Below, piece after piece: positions 17,960-27,934 of a stretch of 64,000 bases of DNA. A program made the translations under genes and the position numbers. Position 1 is the first letter of the stretch. Every line of letters starts with the position of its first letter. A model generated the notes under the pieces. The model ran no database searches. It was given only the letters and a program-made list of their open reading frames with translations, and was not told where the DNA came from. The stretch comes from an uncultured Clostridium sp. (GTDB lineage Bacteria; Bacillota; Clostridia; Lachnospirales; Lachnospiraceae), in the NCBI GenBank assembly GCA_947644195.1, contig CANRZB010000004.1:1-64000 (forward strand). The letters run 5' to 3'.

Positions 17960-19428
17960 CCTGGGTAATACTTATTTTTTAATCTTCCGTCTTTCCTCCA
18001 TTTCGCCCATCCTAAAGGAAATCCATCCACACACATCAAAACATAATGGTCCAAAGTTTCCATCGCCTCCTTATGATTGATATCTCCAGATTCAATGGTC
18101 TCGCCTTTGAGATATTTTACCACACGAATATCATCCGACGCAAAAGAAACCGACGGCATGCTGGAGGTATCCCTAATTGCCAACGCTAACTGCGGGGACG
18201 GCTCGAATCGTGCCTTGGAGATACTGCCAACAATCAAACCACTCTGTATCATTCGTAAACCTTTTGTTTCTTTCAAACCTTCTGGTTTCAGCAGGATTTG
18301 GGATTTTTTTACTTCCAGCCTATGGCTCACATCCATCCCCTGAGAAACAATTCCTGCATGTTGCAGCCATAATTCCGCTGTTTCGAATGGATCTACCATC
18401 GTATGACCGTTTCCCGTCTTCTGTTTTTTACCGCTGTATCCCCTGGCAGGAGAATGACCTCCAGCTTGTCCCCGAACAACAGATTCTGCTGTTGGCAGGG
18501 TCTTCTTCGAGGCTGCCTTCTCCAATAAGATGGCAAAATGCCCTTCTCCTCTGGCAAGATGCGGAAAAATCCGAACCGCATTTTGCATACCCTCTGTTTG
18601 ATATGTTCCCATCTGATCCTGTCTACCCTGGGAAAATCCGTGGCAACGCTCTACAGGACAGATCTGCATATCAGTATGTTCTACGATAAACCATCCTATC
18701 ATTTCCTCATTTTCTATCGGCGAAAATGTGCAAGTAGAATATACTAGATAGCCCCCTGGACGTAACATTTGATAGGCAAACTGCAGAATTTCCCGCTGCA
18801 TATCCGCATAGTACTCCGGGCCATGACTCTGCCAGTCCTTTATCATATGGGGATCTCTCCGAAACATTCCCTCCCCCGAACATGGCGCATCTATCAGGAT
18901 CGCATCGAAATATGCCGGAAAAGAGTCTGCCAGAGTTTGCGGCGATTCTGCTGTCACGACTGCATTGATCACCCCTGCTGTCTGCAAGTTTTTTGCCAAC
19001 GCCATCGTTCTGGATACACTGATATCATTGGCAACCAGCACTCCTTTTCCCTGTAGTTTGGCGGCAAGTTCCGTAGCCTTCCCACCTGGAGCAGCGCAGA
19101 GATCCAACACACGGTCCCCCGGCTGAACTGGCAGAAGAGATGCCGGTATCATGGCGCTAGGTTCCTGAATATAATATAGGCCCGTATAATAATAGGGATG
19201 CTTGGATGGTTGTATCTGGTCTGAATCAAAGTAACGTCCCTTCTCTGTCCACGCAACCGGTTCCTGTGGAAACGGGCAGATCGCATCCCAGGTTTTCACG
19301 GACACTTTATTGGTATTAATTCTGAGCGCTGTATGGGGATTCTGATCCAAACTTTGCCGGTACGCATCATAATCTTCCCCTAACAACTCCTGCATTTTCT
19401 CACAGAACTTCTGTGGTAACTCTCTCAT
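17944..19428 (-). CDS. rsmF: RsmF/NOP2-family rRNA cytosine-C5 methyltransferase
   Basis: A ~494-residue SAM-dependent m5C methyltransferase. It has the N-terminal RsmB/F domain (TALRINTNKVS), a SAM-binding Rossmann core with VLDLCAAPGGKATEL, the DAPCSGEGMFRR motif and the STCTFSPIENE motif that supplies the second catalytic cysteine. An acidic/basic linker with GGHSPARGYSGKKQK follows, then the RsmF C-terminal PUA-like domain (VKYLKGETI, GWAKWRKDG, LKNKYYPGWR). The start is set at ATG 19428, five bases after an AGGA site; ATG 19449 and longer frames overlap the M23 gene. The target is probably 16S rRNA, as in the family; the exact base is not readable from sequence. Confidence 0.88.
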   Translation of the reverse strand: MRELPQKFCEKMQELLGEDYDAYRQSLDQNPHTALRINTNKVSVKTWDAICPFPQEPVAWTEKGRYFDSDQIQPSKHPYYYTGLYYIQEPSAMIPASLLPVQPGDRVLDLCAAPGGKATELAAKLQGKGVLVANDISVSRTMALAKNLQTAGVINAVVTAESPQTLADSFPAYFDAILIDAPCSGEGMFRRDPHMIKDWQSHGPEYYADMQREILQFAYQMLRPGGYLVYSTCTFSPIENEEMIGWFIVEHTDMQICPVERCHGFSQGRQDQMGTYQTEGMQNAVRIFPHLARGEGHFAILLEKAASKKTLPTAESVVRGQAGGHSPARGYSGKKQKTGNGHTMVDPFETAELWLQHAGIVSQGMDVSHRLEVKKSQILLKPEGLKETKGLRMIQSGLIVGSISKARFEPSPQLALAIRDTSSMPSVSFASDDIRVVKYLKGETIESGDINHKEAMETLDHYVLMCVDGFPLGWAKWRKDGRLKNKYYPGWRMV

Positions 19429-19450
19429 TCTCATCCTGCCCCATTCCATG

Positions 19451-20107
19451 TTATCGTATTGTCTGTTTCTCCAGGTATTGTAATAGCGGAAATGGATTCC
19501 TACTCTTCTCTGTTCCATCTACATCCGTATAGATCCCAAAGTGCAGATGCACTGCAAACTTACCAGTGGTGCCTTCTTTACCATATCCCGTATTGCCCAT
19601 CCAGCCCAACACCGTACCTGCCTTTACTGCATCTCCTATCGCAAGATCCTCTGCATATTCCGCCAGATGAGCATAATAGTAATATACACCGGACTTACTT
19701 CGAATTCCAATCCGGTATCCCCCCAGTTTCAGCCATCCCATCTGCTCCACCACCCCATCTGCCACCGCACAAATCTGCAGACAGCCTGGACGGTCTTCGG
19801 AAGCCATAATGTCTATTCCTTCATGCCTGCGTTTTCCACCATAGGTTCTCTCTCCACCATAGCCATCCTCAAAATTCCAAAATACCTGTCCGTGCGGATC
19901 CTTTTTCACAGGAAAACATTCTGCTTCCCGCAACAATGTCTTTGTCAGGTCTGCATCCCCGTTCCTCTGCATTTCCTGTTGAAGTGTCAGTTTAGCCTCT
20001 AACACGGACTGCCAAGTCACCTCATATCGGAGTGCAAACCATACTGTCAACAGATATAGCAGTGCTAGCACCCATTTTATCCTGCGCATGTTATTCTTCG
20101 TCTTCAT
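19451..20107 (-). CDS. Membrane-anchored M23-family metallopeptidase
   Basis: A 218-residue LytM/M23 peptidase. One N-terminal hydrophobic segment (about residues 10-27) anchors or exports it. The catalytic zinc motif is HEGIDI (H-x3-D), and the second is HLHFG (HxH). The order and spacing match the M23 lysostaphin-like fold, so it probably cuts peptidoglycan cross-bridges, in growth or in sporulation. The C-terminus ends soon after the HxH motif, so it is a minimal enzyme without LysM or SH3 domains. It sits between proC and the RsmF-like gene. No strong ribosome binding site precedes 20107; ATG 20089 is an alternative. Confidence 0.85.
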   Translation of the reverse strand: MKTKNNMRRIKWVLALLYLLTVWFALRYEVTWQSVLEAKLTLQQEMQRNGDADLTKTLLREAECFPVKKDPHGQVFWNFEDGYGGERTYGGKRRHEGIDIMASEDRPGCLQICAVADGVVEQMGWLKLGGYRIGIRSKSGVYYYYAHLAEYAEDLAIGDAVKAGTVLGWMGNTGYGKEGTTGKFAVHLHFGIYTDVDGTEKSRNPFPLLQYLEKQTIR

Positions 20108-20153
20108 ACCAATAATGTATGAAGATAGACAAGAATTCTATTCCAATTTTTCC

Positions 20154-20945
20154 CTACATCGACCTGGATTTCTCCGCGCAGGCATGCATACAATCCATAA
20201 TACTGCTGCGAAATCCTTTCTCCTCCAAAACCCGCACAGCCTCAATGGTTGTTCCCGCCGGAGAGCAGACCATGTCCTTTAATTCTCCGGGATGTTTTCC
20301 TGTCTCCAGAACCATTTTTGCACTTCCCAGCACGGATTGGGATGCAAACTGATATGCTTTGGCTCTTGGCATGCCCTCTGCCACGGCAGCATCCGCCATT
20401 GCTTCAATTAACATAAATATGTATGCCGGAGAACTTCCGCTCACCGCTATAACAGCGTCCATGAAACTCTCCGAGATCACTTCTGCTTTGCCAAATCCCT
20501 CAAAAAGCTGGCAGACTTCCTGTAGTTCCTGATCTGAGACATTCTCATTCGGACAAACTGCCGTAATTCCTTCCCCCACCAACGCAGGCGTATTCGGCAT
20601 GGTTCGGATAATTTTTCTCTGACCTCCAAATGCGGCAGACACCCACTCCAATGATTTTCCAGCTGCTATCGTAACAATGATCTGCTCTGATGATATAATG
20701 TCTTTGATTTCCTGAATTACTGATTCATAATAGACCGGCTTTACCGCCAGAACGACAATATCTGCTTTCGCTGCCTCACAATTTTCCAAGGTTACTGCCA
20801 CACCATACTGCCCAGAAACCTTATCAATGGTTTCCTGTGTCGCAGCAGTAGCAATGATTTCCTGCGGTTGTCGCAAACCGTTGCGAAGAATTCCACCAAT
20901 CATTGCCTGTGCCATGTTACCCGCTCCAATAAATGCTAATTTCAT
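20154..20945 (-). CDS. proC: Pyrroline-5-carboxylate reductase
   Basis: This 263-residue enzyme reduces pyrroline-5-carboxylate to proline with NAD(P)H in the cytoplasm. The N-terminal dinucleotide-binding motif is FIGAGNMAQAMIGG. Family motifs VLAVKP, TIAAGKSLEWV, RTMPNTPALVGEG, AVSGSSPAY and the C-terminal DMVCSPAGTTIEAV are present. Length and domains are complete. A strong AAAGGAGG precedes the ATG. It begins 13 bases after the stop of the ASKHA protein gene and is likely expressed from the same message. The proA/proB genes are not nearby. Confidence 0.95.
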   Translation of the reverse strand: MKLAFIGAGNMAQAMIGGILRNGLRQPQEIIATAATQETIDKVSGQYGVAVTLENCEAAKADIVVLAVKPVYYESVIQEIKDIISSEQIIVTIAAGKSLEWVSAAFGGQRKIIRTMPNTPALVGEGITAVCPNENVSDQELQEVCQLFEGFGKAEVISESFMDAVIAVSGSSPAYIFMLIEAMADAAVAEGMPRAKAYQFASQSVLGSAKMVLETGKHPGELKDMVCSPAGTTIEAVRVLEEKGFRSSIMDCMHACAEKSRSM

Positions 20946-20957
20946 ACTTTTCCTCCT

Positions 20958-22400
20958 TTATCTGCTGTCATCATGGATATCTGTCCAGGGACATAATTTC
21001 ATATTCTGCAGAAACAGAGAAGAAAATTCCTCCTGCTCCGCCAGTTCAACATGCCGGATCTCCTGTACCTGCTTCTCTAAACGCATTACTTGACTCACAT
21101 CAAAAAGCACCTTTGCCGCTCCTTTTCCAGCAGAATTTCCAACAAAGCGAATCCTGTCTGACGGCAGATCCGGCAATAGCCCGCACGCCTTTGCACTCTT
21201 CATCTGTAAAAATGATCCAAATACACCCGCTACACGACAATCTTCTATCTGTGAAATTTGCAACTTATTCTGTCGACATAGCGTAGCAATCCCCGTCTGA
21301 ATTGCACCTTTTGCCAATTGAAAATTGCGGATATCCTGTTGCGTGATATAAATTGGTTTTGATTTCTCTGAGTCATAACCCGCAAGCTTATCTCTCGCTG
21401 GATCCAATAAGAAAAATTTCCGCTCTCCCTCTGTCCCTTCCAAGCGCCCAGCTAAAGTTTCACAAACACCATTATTTCTGGCCTCCTGCTCCGATCGCAG
21501 ATAACCGTCTGGTTGCAACAAGCCGACCTCCAGTAATGCGGCAACCAAATCTACCAGTCCGGATCCACAAATTCCTTTGGCAAATACACTTCCTGTAACT
21601 GGATCCGGTATGACATCCAGTAGAATATTTCCATTCATACGATTCAGTTTCACGCCACCTACTGCACCCGTGCCCCCTCTGCATCCACAGGAAATTCCTT
21701 TTCCTTCAAATGCAGGGCCTGCTGCTGTTGAGCAAGCCCAAACCTGGCCGTTACGATTTAGTAAAATCTCTGCATTGGTTCCAAGATCAACCGCTAACTG
21801 TATCCGGTCTTCCTGCCATAGCTGTTCTGCCAAAAAGACTGCTGCTGCATCGGCTCCTACATGCGCCGCAATCCCAGGTAAAACTATAATTTCCACCTCG
21901 GGACAATCCGACCAACCTAAATCTCTTCCAAAGAGCTGATAGCTGCCTTGGTAGCCGGGAGAAAAAGGGGCACCCTGTAGCCCTGTCGTATCTATATTTA
22001 AAAACAAATGACACATTGCCGTGTTTCCCACGACAGATATCCTTTTTAGATGTGTCATATTAGTATCAACCAACCGGGATAACTGATCATAGACTTGATC
22101 CCGAATCAATTTGTGCAATTGTCCTGCTCTACCTTCTGATGCATGCATCAGGCGCATCATCACATCATTTCCCAGTTGTCCCTGCGCATTAGCCACAGCA
22201 CAACCCTCCACATATTTCCCCTCTTGATTATAGAGTGTAATCGACAGAGTAGTTGTCCCAATATCCACCGCAGCATAGAATCTTTCTGTAGAATTCTGCG
22301 CTTTCTGATTCTCTGCAAGGATTTCCTGTTGATCCGGTGCATTGCCCTTGATCTTTTTATCTCTGACCGCCCGCATCAGAACCATATCGCATGCCCCCAT
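20958..22400 (-). CDS. ASKHA-family protein, RACo-like without the ferredoxin domain
   Basis: A 480-residue ATPase-fold protein like the C-terminal part of RACo (reductive activator of corrinoid proteins, DUF4445). The two phosphate-binding motifs are AVDIGTTTLSI and AVDLGTNAEILL; the adenosine motif is GICGSGLVDLVAALL. The ITQQDIRNFQLAKGAI segment and the AGVFGSFLQ end are typical. In RACo an N-terminal [2Fe-2S] domain delivers electrons; here the first ~40 residues lack the cysteine pattern, so electrons must come from elsewhere or the activity differs. No corrinoid protein or methyltransferase is adjacent. It precedes proC and is followed upstream by the rny terminator. Role inferred only from family. 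Confidence 0.78.
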   Translation of the reverse strand: MGACDMVLMRAVRDKKIKGNAPDQQEILAENQKAQNSTERFYAAVDIGTTTLSITLYNQEGKYVEGCAVANAQGQLGNDVMMRLMHASEGRAGQLHKLIRDQVYDQLSRLVDTNMTHLKRISVVGNTAMCHLFLNIDTTGLQGAPFSPGYQGSYQLFGRDLGWSDCPEVEIIVLPGIAAHVGADAAAVFLAEQLWQEDRIQLAVDLGTNAEILLNRNGQVWACSTAAGPAFEGKGISCGCRGGTGAVGGVKLNRMNGNILLDVIPDPVTGSVFAKGICGSGLVDLVAALLEVGLLQPDGYLRSEQEARNNGVCETLAGRLEGTEGERKFFLLDPARDKLAGYDSEKSKPIYITQQDIRNFQLAKGAIQTGIATLCRQNKLQISQIEDCRVAGVFGSFLQMKSAKACGLLPDLPSDRIRFVGNSAGKGAAKVLFDVSQVMRLEKQVQEIRHVELAEQEEFSSLFLQNMKLCPWTDIHDDSR

Positions 22401-22476
22401 CCATTCAACATATTTCCTGATTTCCTACAAAACATATCAATAAAAACATAGTGAGATCTTTCCACACGATTAGGTT

Positions 22477-22506
22477 AAAAGAGGCCGTCCTCCGACGACC
22501 TCTTTT
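22477..22506 (-). terminator. Intrinsic terminator after rny
   Basis: AAAAGAGGCCGTC and GACGACCTCTTTT form a 12-13 bp stem with one mismatch and a CTCC loop; on the minus strand it ends in TTTT. It lies 24 bases beyond the rny stop and separates it from the ASKHA-proC run. Confidence 0.78.
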
Positions 22507-22529
22507 GCTCATGTTTCAAACCATTGTGA

Positions 22530-24098
22530 TTATTTTGCATAATCGGTAACTCTGGATTCACGAATTACATTTACCTTGATCTGACCAGGATATTTTAATT
22601 CGTCTTCTACTTGTTTTGCGATGTCTCTTGCTAACAGAACCATATCGTCATCGGATACCCGATCCGGTACCACCATAACACGGACTTCCCGTCCCGCCTG
22701 AATAGCAAATGACTTCTCAACTCCTTTAAAGCTATTTGAAATATCTTCTAACTGTTTCAATCTGTTCGTATATGTTTCCAAGGTTTCTCTGCGCGCACCC
22801 GGTCTCGCTGCTGAAATCGTATCTGCAGCTTGTACAATACACGCAATCAAAGTCTCTGGCTCCACATCACCGTGGTGTGCTTCCACAGCGTTTACAATAA
22901 TATTTGACTCCTTATACTTACGGCAAAGTTCTGCACCGATCTGGACATGCGTTCCTTCCATCTCCTGATCAACAGACTTACCAATATCATGAAGTAATCC
23001 GGCTCTTTTCGCCAATCGGACATCTGCGCCGATCTCACCGGCCAGTAAACCAGATAAATGCGCCACTTCAATGGAGTGTTTTAACGCATTTTGTCCATAA
23101 CTGGTTCTAAATTTCATTCTACCCAATAATCGAATTAATTCTGGATTAATACCGTGAACACCAACCTCCAGGGTTGCTGCCTCACCTTCTTCACGGATCA
23201 TCGACTCAACATCTCTCTGCGCCTTTTCCACCATTTCTTCGATTCTCGCAGGATGAATTCGGCCATCTACAATCAGTTTTTCTAATGCAATACGGGCAAC
23301 TTCCCTTCTCACACCATCAAAACCAGATAACACGACCGCCTCTGGCGTATCATCAATAATTAAATTCACTCCGGTCAAGGTTTCCAGGGTACGGATATTT
23401 CTGCCCTCCCGACCAATGATACGACCTTTCATTTCTTCATTCGGCAACGGTACTACCGAAATCGTTGTCTCTGCCACATGATCCGCTGCACATCGCTGAA
23501 TCGCAGTTACAACATAATCTTTCGCTTTCTTATCAGCCTCTTCTTTCGCCTTCCGCTCCATTTCTTTCACAAGAACTGCAGTTTCATGCTTCACATCTTC
23601 TTCTACAGATTTTAACAAATATTCCTTTGCTTGTTCGGTCGTCAGACCAGAAATCTTTTCTAATTCACGCAAATGACTGTTTTTGATTGTCTCCAATTCT
23701 TCCTTTAAACAATCTAATTCTGCATCTTTTGCCTGCAAGTTTGATTCCTTTTTTTCCAACGCATCCGATTTCTTATCCAGAGCTTCCTCTTTTGATAACA
23801 CCCGTTTTTCATACCGCTGTAGCTCTGCTCGTCTTTCTTTTGATTCACGCTCTATTTCATTCTTATTCTTTAGAGCTTCTTCTTTTGCCTCGAGCAATGC
23901 TTCACGCTTCTTGGTTTCTGCTGTCTTAACCGCCTCGTCAATAATCTGACGAGCCTTATCCTCTGCATTTCCAAGCTTTTCTGCTTCGGAATTTTGATAA
24001 TTCTTAATTGCTACAGATTTCGAAACCAGCGCAGTTGCGATAATCACAACGAATAGGATCACAATGGCTATTACTACTTTAAGAACCATTGGTATCAA
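22530..24098 (-). CDS. rny: Ribonuclease Y
   Basis: A 522-residue membrane-bound endoribonuclease that starts mRNA decay in Bacillota. It has one N-terminal membrane helix, a long charged coiled coil (residues ~35-200), a KH RNA-binding domain with the GREGRNIR motif, and an HD domain with the HDIGK metal-binding motif and downstream HHGDVE. All are complete. The frame begins with TTG at 24098, nine bases after AAGGAGG; ATG 24089 would leave an 18-base gap, so I favour TTG. It lies downstream of recX with a 66-base gap. Confidence 0.95.
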   Translation of the reverse strand: MIPMVLKVVIAIVILFVVIIATALVSKSVAIKNYQNSEAEKLGNAEDKARQIIDEAVKTAETKKREALLEAKEEALKNKNEIERESKERRAELQRYEKRVLSKEEALDKKSDALEKKESNLQAKDAELDCLKEELETIKNSHLRELEKISGLTTEQAKEYLLKSVEEDVKHETAVLVKEMERKAKEEADKKAKDYVVTAIQRCAADHVAETTISVVPLPNEEMKGRIIGREGRNIRTLETLTGVNLIIDDTPEAVVLSGFDGVRREVARIALEKLIVDGRIHPARIEEMVEKAQRDVESMIREEGEAATLEVGVHGINPELIRLLGRMKFRTSYGQNALKHSIEVAHLSGLLAGEIGADVRLAKRAGLLHDIGKSVDQEMEGTHVQIGAELCRKYKESNIIVNAVEAHHGDVEPETLIACIVQAADTISAARPGARRETLETYTNRLKQLEDISNSFKGVEKSFAIQAGREVRVMVVPDRVSDDDMVLLARDIAKQVEDELKYPGQIKVNVIRESRVTDYAK

Positions 24099-24164
24099 AC
24101 AGGAGCACCTCCTTATAAGTATTCATTGCACACAGTACAACATATTAATTTTATACTTTTTGTG

Positions 24165-24653
24165 CTAGTCTGTCAAGCAATACCCCTCTTTTCCATTCGA
24201 CTTTTCCCAATTTTCTAATTGAGCGACAATTTGATCCACGCGAAAGCCTTTCCGATATAGTTTCGCTATGATTTTTTGTTTCTCTTGATAGGATAATTCT
24301 TCCTCGGTCCCTGATAAAACTTTATCCATCGCTTTTTTCAATGCCCGACTGTCGTCGTACTCGATTTCTTCTAATGCCAGTGTAATCCATTCCTCTGAGA
24401 TATGCTTCTTTTGAAGATCCTGCCGGATACGCTGTACACTCCTGGATTCACAATATATTTCCGCAAATCGGAGCGCATACCGTCTGTCATCAATATAATG
24501 AAAGCTTCTCACATATTCTACTGCCTCCTGTACCGGTTCCTCCGCAAACCCTGCTTTCTCTAGTTTGGAACGAAGTTCCCATTCCGTCCGGTCCATATGC
24601 TGCAACAAAGACATGGCTTTTTTCTTTGCTCTAAGAATTTCCTCTTCCATCAT
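24165..24653 (-). CDS. recX: RecX-family regulator of RecA
   Basis: A ~162-residue RecX protein made of three-helix tandem repeats, with typical segments WELRSKLEKAGF, VEYVRSFHYIDDRRYA, SVQRIRQDLQKKHIS and LYRKGFRVDQIVAQL. RecX binds RecA filaments and limits or tunes strand exchange. I chose ATG 24653 because GAGGG lies four bases upstream (the next ATG at 24650 is seven away); the longer frame from 24671 has no site. It starts 56 bases after recA and is probably read from the recA promoter. Confidence 0.9.
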   Translation of the reverse strand: MMEEEILRAKKKAMSLLQHMDRTEWELRSKLEKAGFAEEPVQEAVEYVRSFHYIDDRRYALRFAEIYCESRSVQRIRQDLQKKHISEEWITLALEEIEYDDSRALKKAMDKVLSGTEEELSYQEKQKIIAKLYRKGFRVDQIVAQLENWEKSNGKEGYCLTD

Positions 24654-24708
24654 CGGTCCCTCTGATTCCATGCATTACACTACAGACAGATTGATTATAA
24701 TACTCCTA

Positions 24709-25812
24709 TTACGCCTCCGCTGCTCCCGCTGCCGCCTTCTTAGGAGTTGTGGATTTCACTACTTTATCCACCTTTATTTCGTCCTCTTTCTCCTCATCCT
24801 GCCCATTGGCCTGTGCATATTTCTCTCTTACTTTCTGAGATATTTCTTCCATCAAATCTGGATGTTCTTTCAGAAACTGCTTTGCATTCTCACGTCCCTG
24901 GCCAATTTTATCTCCCTGGTAGGCATACCACGCACCACTCTTATTGACAATATCTTCGTTGGCGGCCAAATCCAGAATGTCGCCTTCCCTGGATATCCCT
25001 TCTCCAAAAATAATATCAACCTCCGCTGTTCGGAATGGCGGAGCCACTTTATTCTTGACTACTTTAATCTTGGTTCGATTTCCAATCGCTTCTCCATCCT
25101 TCTTAATCTGTTCACCCCGACGCACTTCCAGGCGAATCGAAGAATAATATTTTAAAGCACGGCCACCTGTGGTCGTTTCCGGATTGCCAAACATAACGCC
25201 AACCTTTTCACGCAACTGGTTGATAAAAATAACCGTACAATTTGTTTTGCCAATTATCGCTGTCAGTTTTCGAAGTGCCTGAGACATCAATCTGGCCTGC
25301 AGGCCCACATGGGAATCTCCCATCTCTCCCTCAATCTCTGCCTTTGGCACCAACGCAGCCACGGAATCTACAATCACGATATCCACGGCCCCAGAACGTA
25401 CCATGGTTTCCGTAATTTCCAATGCCTGCTCACCAGTATCCGGCTGAGAAATATAAAGATTATCAATATCAACACCAATATTTTTAGCATATACAGGATC
25501 CAATGCATGCTCTGCATCAATAAATCCGGCAATTCCGCCTTTTTTCTGAACCTCTGCCACCATATGTAACGCCACCGTAGTCTTACCGCCAGATTCTGGA
25601 CCATAGACTTCGACCACTCTCCCTTTGGGTACACCACCCACACCCAAAGCCAGATCCAGACCCAGGGATCCAGATGGAACCGTATCTACATTTAAGTGCA
25701 GATTGTCTCCCAATTTCATTACTGAGCCCTTGCCATATGCCTTTTCTATCTGAGATAATGCCGACTCCAGAGCTTTTCTTTTATTTTCATCAATTTTCAC
25801 TTCATTTGCCAT
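24709..25812 (-). CDS. recA: Recombinase RecA
   Basis: A complete 367-residue RecA. The Walker A motif is GPESGGKTT, Walker B is [12 protein letters not shown], and the loop L1/L2 region is seen at [21 protein letters not shown]. The C-terminal tail is acidic and then ends in a Lys/Ala-rich stretch. RecA polymerises on single-stranded DNA, carries out strand exchange and triggers LexA self-cleavage. A LexA box and a strong promoter lie just upstream (25838-25888), so SOS control is expected. recX follows. Confidence 0.98.
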   Translation of the reverse strand: MANEVKIDENKRKALESALSQIEKAYGKGSVMKLGDNLHLNVDTVPSGSLGLDLALGVGGVPKGRVVEVYGPESGGKTTVALHMVAEVQKKGGIAGFIDAEHALDPVYAKNIGVDIDNLYISQPDTGEQALEITETMVRSGAVDIVIVDSVAALVPKAEIEGEMGDSHVGLQARLMSQALRKLTAIIGKTNCTVIFINQLREKVGVMFGNPETTTGGRALKYYSSIRLEVRRGEQIKKDGEAIGNRTKIKVVKNKVAPPFRTAEVDIIFGEGISREGDILDLAANEDIVNKSGAWYAYQGDKIGQGRENAKQFLKEHPDLMEEISQKVREKYAQANGQDEEKEDEIKVDKVVKSTTPKKAAAGAAEA

Positions 25813-25837
25813 CGTTTTGTATCCTTTCTGTTAGTTG

Positions 25838-25851
25838 CGAACATCTGTTCG
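25838..25851. promoter_or_regulatory. LexA (SOS) box of recA
   Basis: CGAACATCTGTTCG is a perfect CGAAC-N4-GTTCG palindrome, the Bacillota LexA/DinR operator. It lies just downstream of the -10 element, so bound LexA should block transcription start. Confidence 0.92.
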
Positions 25852-25859
25852 TTTTTAGT

Positions 25860-25888
25860 ATCATATCTCTTTTTTTCTCATCTGTCAA
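25860..25888 (-). promoter_or_regulatory. recA promoter
   Basis: On the minus strand, TTGACA (25888-25883) and TATGAT (25865-25860) are spaced by 17 bases. The LexA box follows within the initial transcribed region. Confidence 0.88.
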
Positions 25889-25946
25889 TCCTAAAATAAA
25901 AAATGATAGAAAAGATGCATAGAACCGTAGACTGAAACTACATCTT

Positions 25947-27011
25947 CTACGATCTGCCCGGTTCATGTTTTATTGAGCGGTACTTTTGTGAATATTTCGT
26001 CACGTTGTCCCGGTCAATTAAATGATAACGGGCCATTGCATGCATGGTCTGCACAAATTCCCTGGCGCTGATCGGTGCCACTAAAAGACTATCCAAAGTT
26101 TTCTCAATCTGCTCCTTATATCCTTCTAAGGTAATTACCTGATTTTTACATAGAATACTATAACGGTATAATTCCTTGAAGTATTCATCAAATCGCTCGG
26201 AACGGCATACGGAATCATCAATCAGAAACGGAACATGGGGCAAAATACTCATCATATTGGACATCGAAGTATTGGTAATATAAATGTCCTGACCCACACG
26301 AAACAGATGTTTCCGATAACTGATTTCTCCCTCATTGGTATGCTCATGGTATTCTGGCAGAAAAGGGGAGAATAATTTGGCAATAAATGTGCCATATTGA
26401 AAGGGAGCATACTCTTTTTCCGGGTCTGCCTCCACATTTTTCTCATAATAAATCCCTTTGATTTCCTCTAATGGTATCTCAAATTCATTGGCATGTCCCT
26501 CTAACACCAGAACATGTAGCTGATCCTCTGTTCTCCACGCAAATGCAGGCACCTGTTTCAATTTACGCTGCGCATAGGAGTCTATCATAATTTTTACATG
26601 CTGCTGTACTACCTTGTGCTCTTTGAGCAGTTTTTTGACCGACTTCTGGTTCAGGGAAGCCAGATATCTTGCTTTTGCACGTTCCTTTGACCGGGGATCT
26701 CCTGCGTCATCTTCCTGTTCTTCCTTTTTCCTCGGTTTTTTTGATTTTGGATCACTCTGACTGTCTCCTGCTTTCCTGGACTTATGCTTATCCTGTCTTT
26801 TCTTTTCTAAGGTGTCAATCGAAACGGACTGCGAAGTGACAAAAGAAAGAAATCCCAGGGCAATCCCTCCCATTCCCAGATAAGGAAGACCCAGGGCAAC
26901 CGCAAAAACCAGCATTGCAACAGCTGCCAGCCCCAACATAAAGATAGACCACAAAAAAATTTTCGTTTTTGTATTTCCTTGAAACATACTTCGTATCAAC
27001 TTATCCCACAT
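25947..27011 (-). CDS. Membrane protein of unknown function
   Basis: A 354-residue protein that I do not recognise. Two hydrophobic segments near residues 17-38 and 41-60 are followed by a highly charged Lys/Glu/Asp linker (about residues 70-115). The remainder is a soluble mixed alpha/beta domain of ~230 residues with a YEKNVEADPEKEY stretch and no catalytic motif that I can name. The ATG overlaps the stop of the DUF1653 gene (TAATG), so the two are translationally coupled. It runs towards recA but is separated from it by the recA promoter. Confidence 0.75.
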   Translation of the reverse strand: MWDKLIRSMFQGNTKTKIFLWSIFMLGLAAVAMLVFAVALGLPYLGMGGIALGFLSFVTSQSVSIDTLEKKRQDKHKSRKAGDSQSDPKSKKPRKKEEQEDDAGDPRSKERAKARYLASLNQKSVKKLLKEHKVVQQHVKIMIDSYAQRKLKQVPAFAWRTEDQLHVLVLEGHANEFEIPLEEIKGIYYEKNVEADPEKEYAPFQYGTFIAKLFSPFLPEYHEHTNEGEISYRKHLFRVGQDIYITNTSMSNMMSILPHVPFLIDDSVCRSERFDEYFKELYRYSILCKNQVITLEGYKEQIEKTLDSLLVAPISAREFVQTMHAMARYHLIDRDNVTKYSQKYRSIKHEPGRS

Positions 27012-27664
27012 TAACGTAATCTTCCTCCCTCAAAACGTTTCATCGTATCCAGGCAATGAAGCAGGGAATCATACTGGCTGTCCAGATCTCCCTCCTCTAA
27101 TACAATGTCCAGAGCTGCAGCAATATTATGTAACAGCCTTTTATCTAAATATGGTTTCATCCCGACCATGAGCTGTCGCTTTTCACGATACGTTTCTGCA
27201 TCCAAAATCTGCATAAATCCCCGTTCTGCAATTTCTCGCTCTGTCAGTTGTCCCGATAAATACCGTTCTGGATTTCCAGAAGTCAATGCCCTAACCAGAG
27301 CGGCATCATCCATTCCAGACGCCTCCCTGTTAAGTCCTGACTCCATCGAATCACGCTCTTCCGTTGTAGAATCAATCCCGCACTGTGCTCCAGTTGCTGC
27401 CGCAATAGGAGTAGCGGTCTCCAATTCTTTGGCAGAGATAGGCTCAAATCGCATTTTTTGCTGCGTTTGCGGATATTTCCGCAAATCCACGGGACTGTTA
27501 AATTCCTGTAACGTTCTGACCCAGTGCTGAAATGGCGCATACATTCCCTGGTAAACTACCAGCAGCTCCTCCGTCTCACTATCCTTTGCAATCATTTTGA
27601 CCTGATAAATTTTTCCTTTGAAATGCCGGTAAAACCCACCAGATATTGGCATCCTGTCTTCCAT
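27011..27664 (-). CDS. DUF1653 domain protein
   Basis: The start is placed at ATG 27664, behind AGGAG with a four-base spacer; a longer frame from 27775 lacks such a site. The 217-residue product begins with a DUF1653 domain, recognised by GGFYRHFKGKIYQVKMIAKDSE and VVYQGMYAPFQHWVRTLQEF, followed by KMRFEPI. DUF1653 is a small beta domain of unknown function. The C-terminal ~120 residues are helical and unassigned. It is coupled to the downstream membrane protein. Confidence 0.82.
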   Translation of the reverse strand: MEDRMPISGGFYRHFKGKIYQVKMIAKDSETEELLVVYQGMYAPFQHWVRTLQEFNSPVDLRKYPQTQQKMRFEPISAKELETATPIAAATGAQCGIDSTTEERDSMESGLNREASGMDDAALVRALTSGNPERYLSGQLTEREIAERGFMQILDAETYREKRQLMVGMKPYLDKRLLHNIAAALDIVLEEGDLDSQYDSLLHCLDTMKRFEGGRLR

Positions 27665-27793
27665 GCTGCTCCTCTCTTCCCTGTCTGTCATTTGGCTGTC
27701 AATGATCTCTAACCAATCACAATGCCCGGATGATTCCCACATTGTTTCCAAAAAATAGTATAGCACAAATTTCACAGCTCGTCATATTTAGTA

Positions 27794-27823
27794 TTGACAT
27801 GTCGCTCGACAGAATGATACTAT
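27794..27823 (+). promoter_or_regulatory. Putative promoter of the DUF1292 gene
   Basis: TTGACA at 27794-27799 is followed by GATACT (27816-27821, 16-base spacer) or TACTAT (27818-27823, 18-base spacer), about 110 bases before the start at 27935. Confidence 0.5.
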
Positions 27824-27934
27824 TTTCTAAAAGAATGGTCGGTTTGAGGGGACTCTGTCATCAATGATTCCACAGAAACATCCGCCAGATATTTTATGTT
27901 ATCCGGCATCCGATCAGAAATAAGGAGGATTGCC

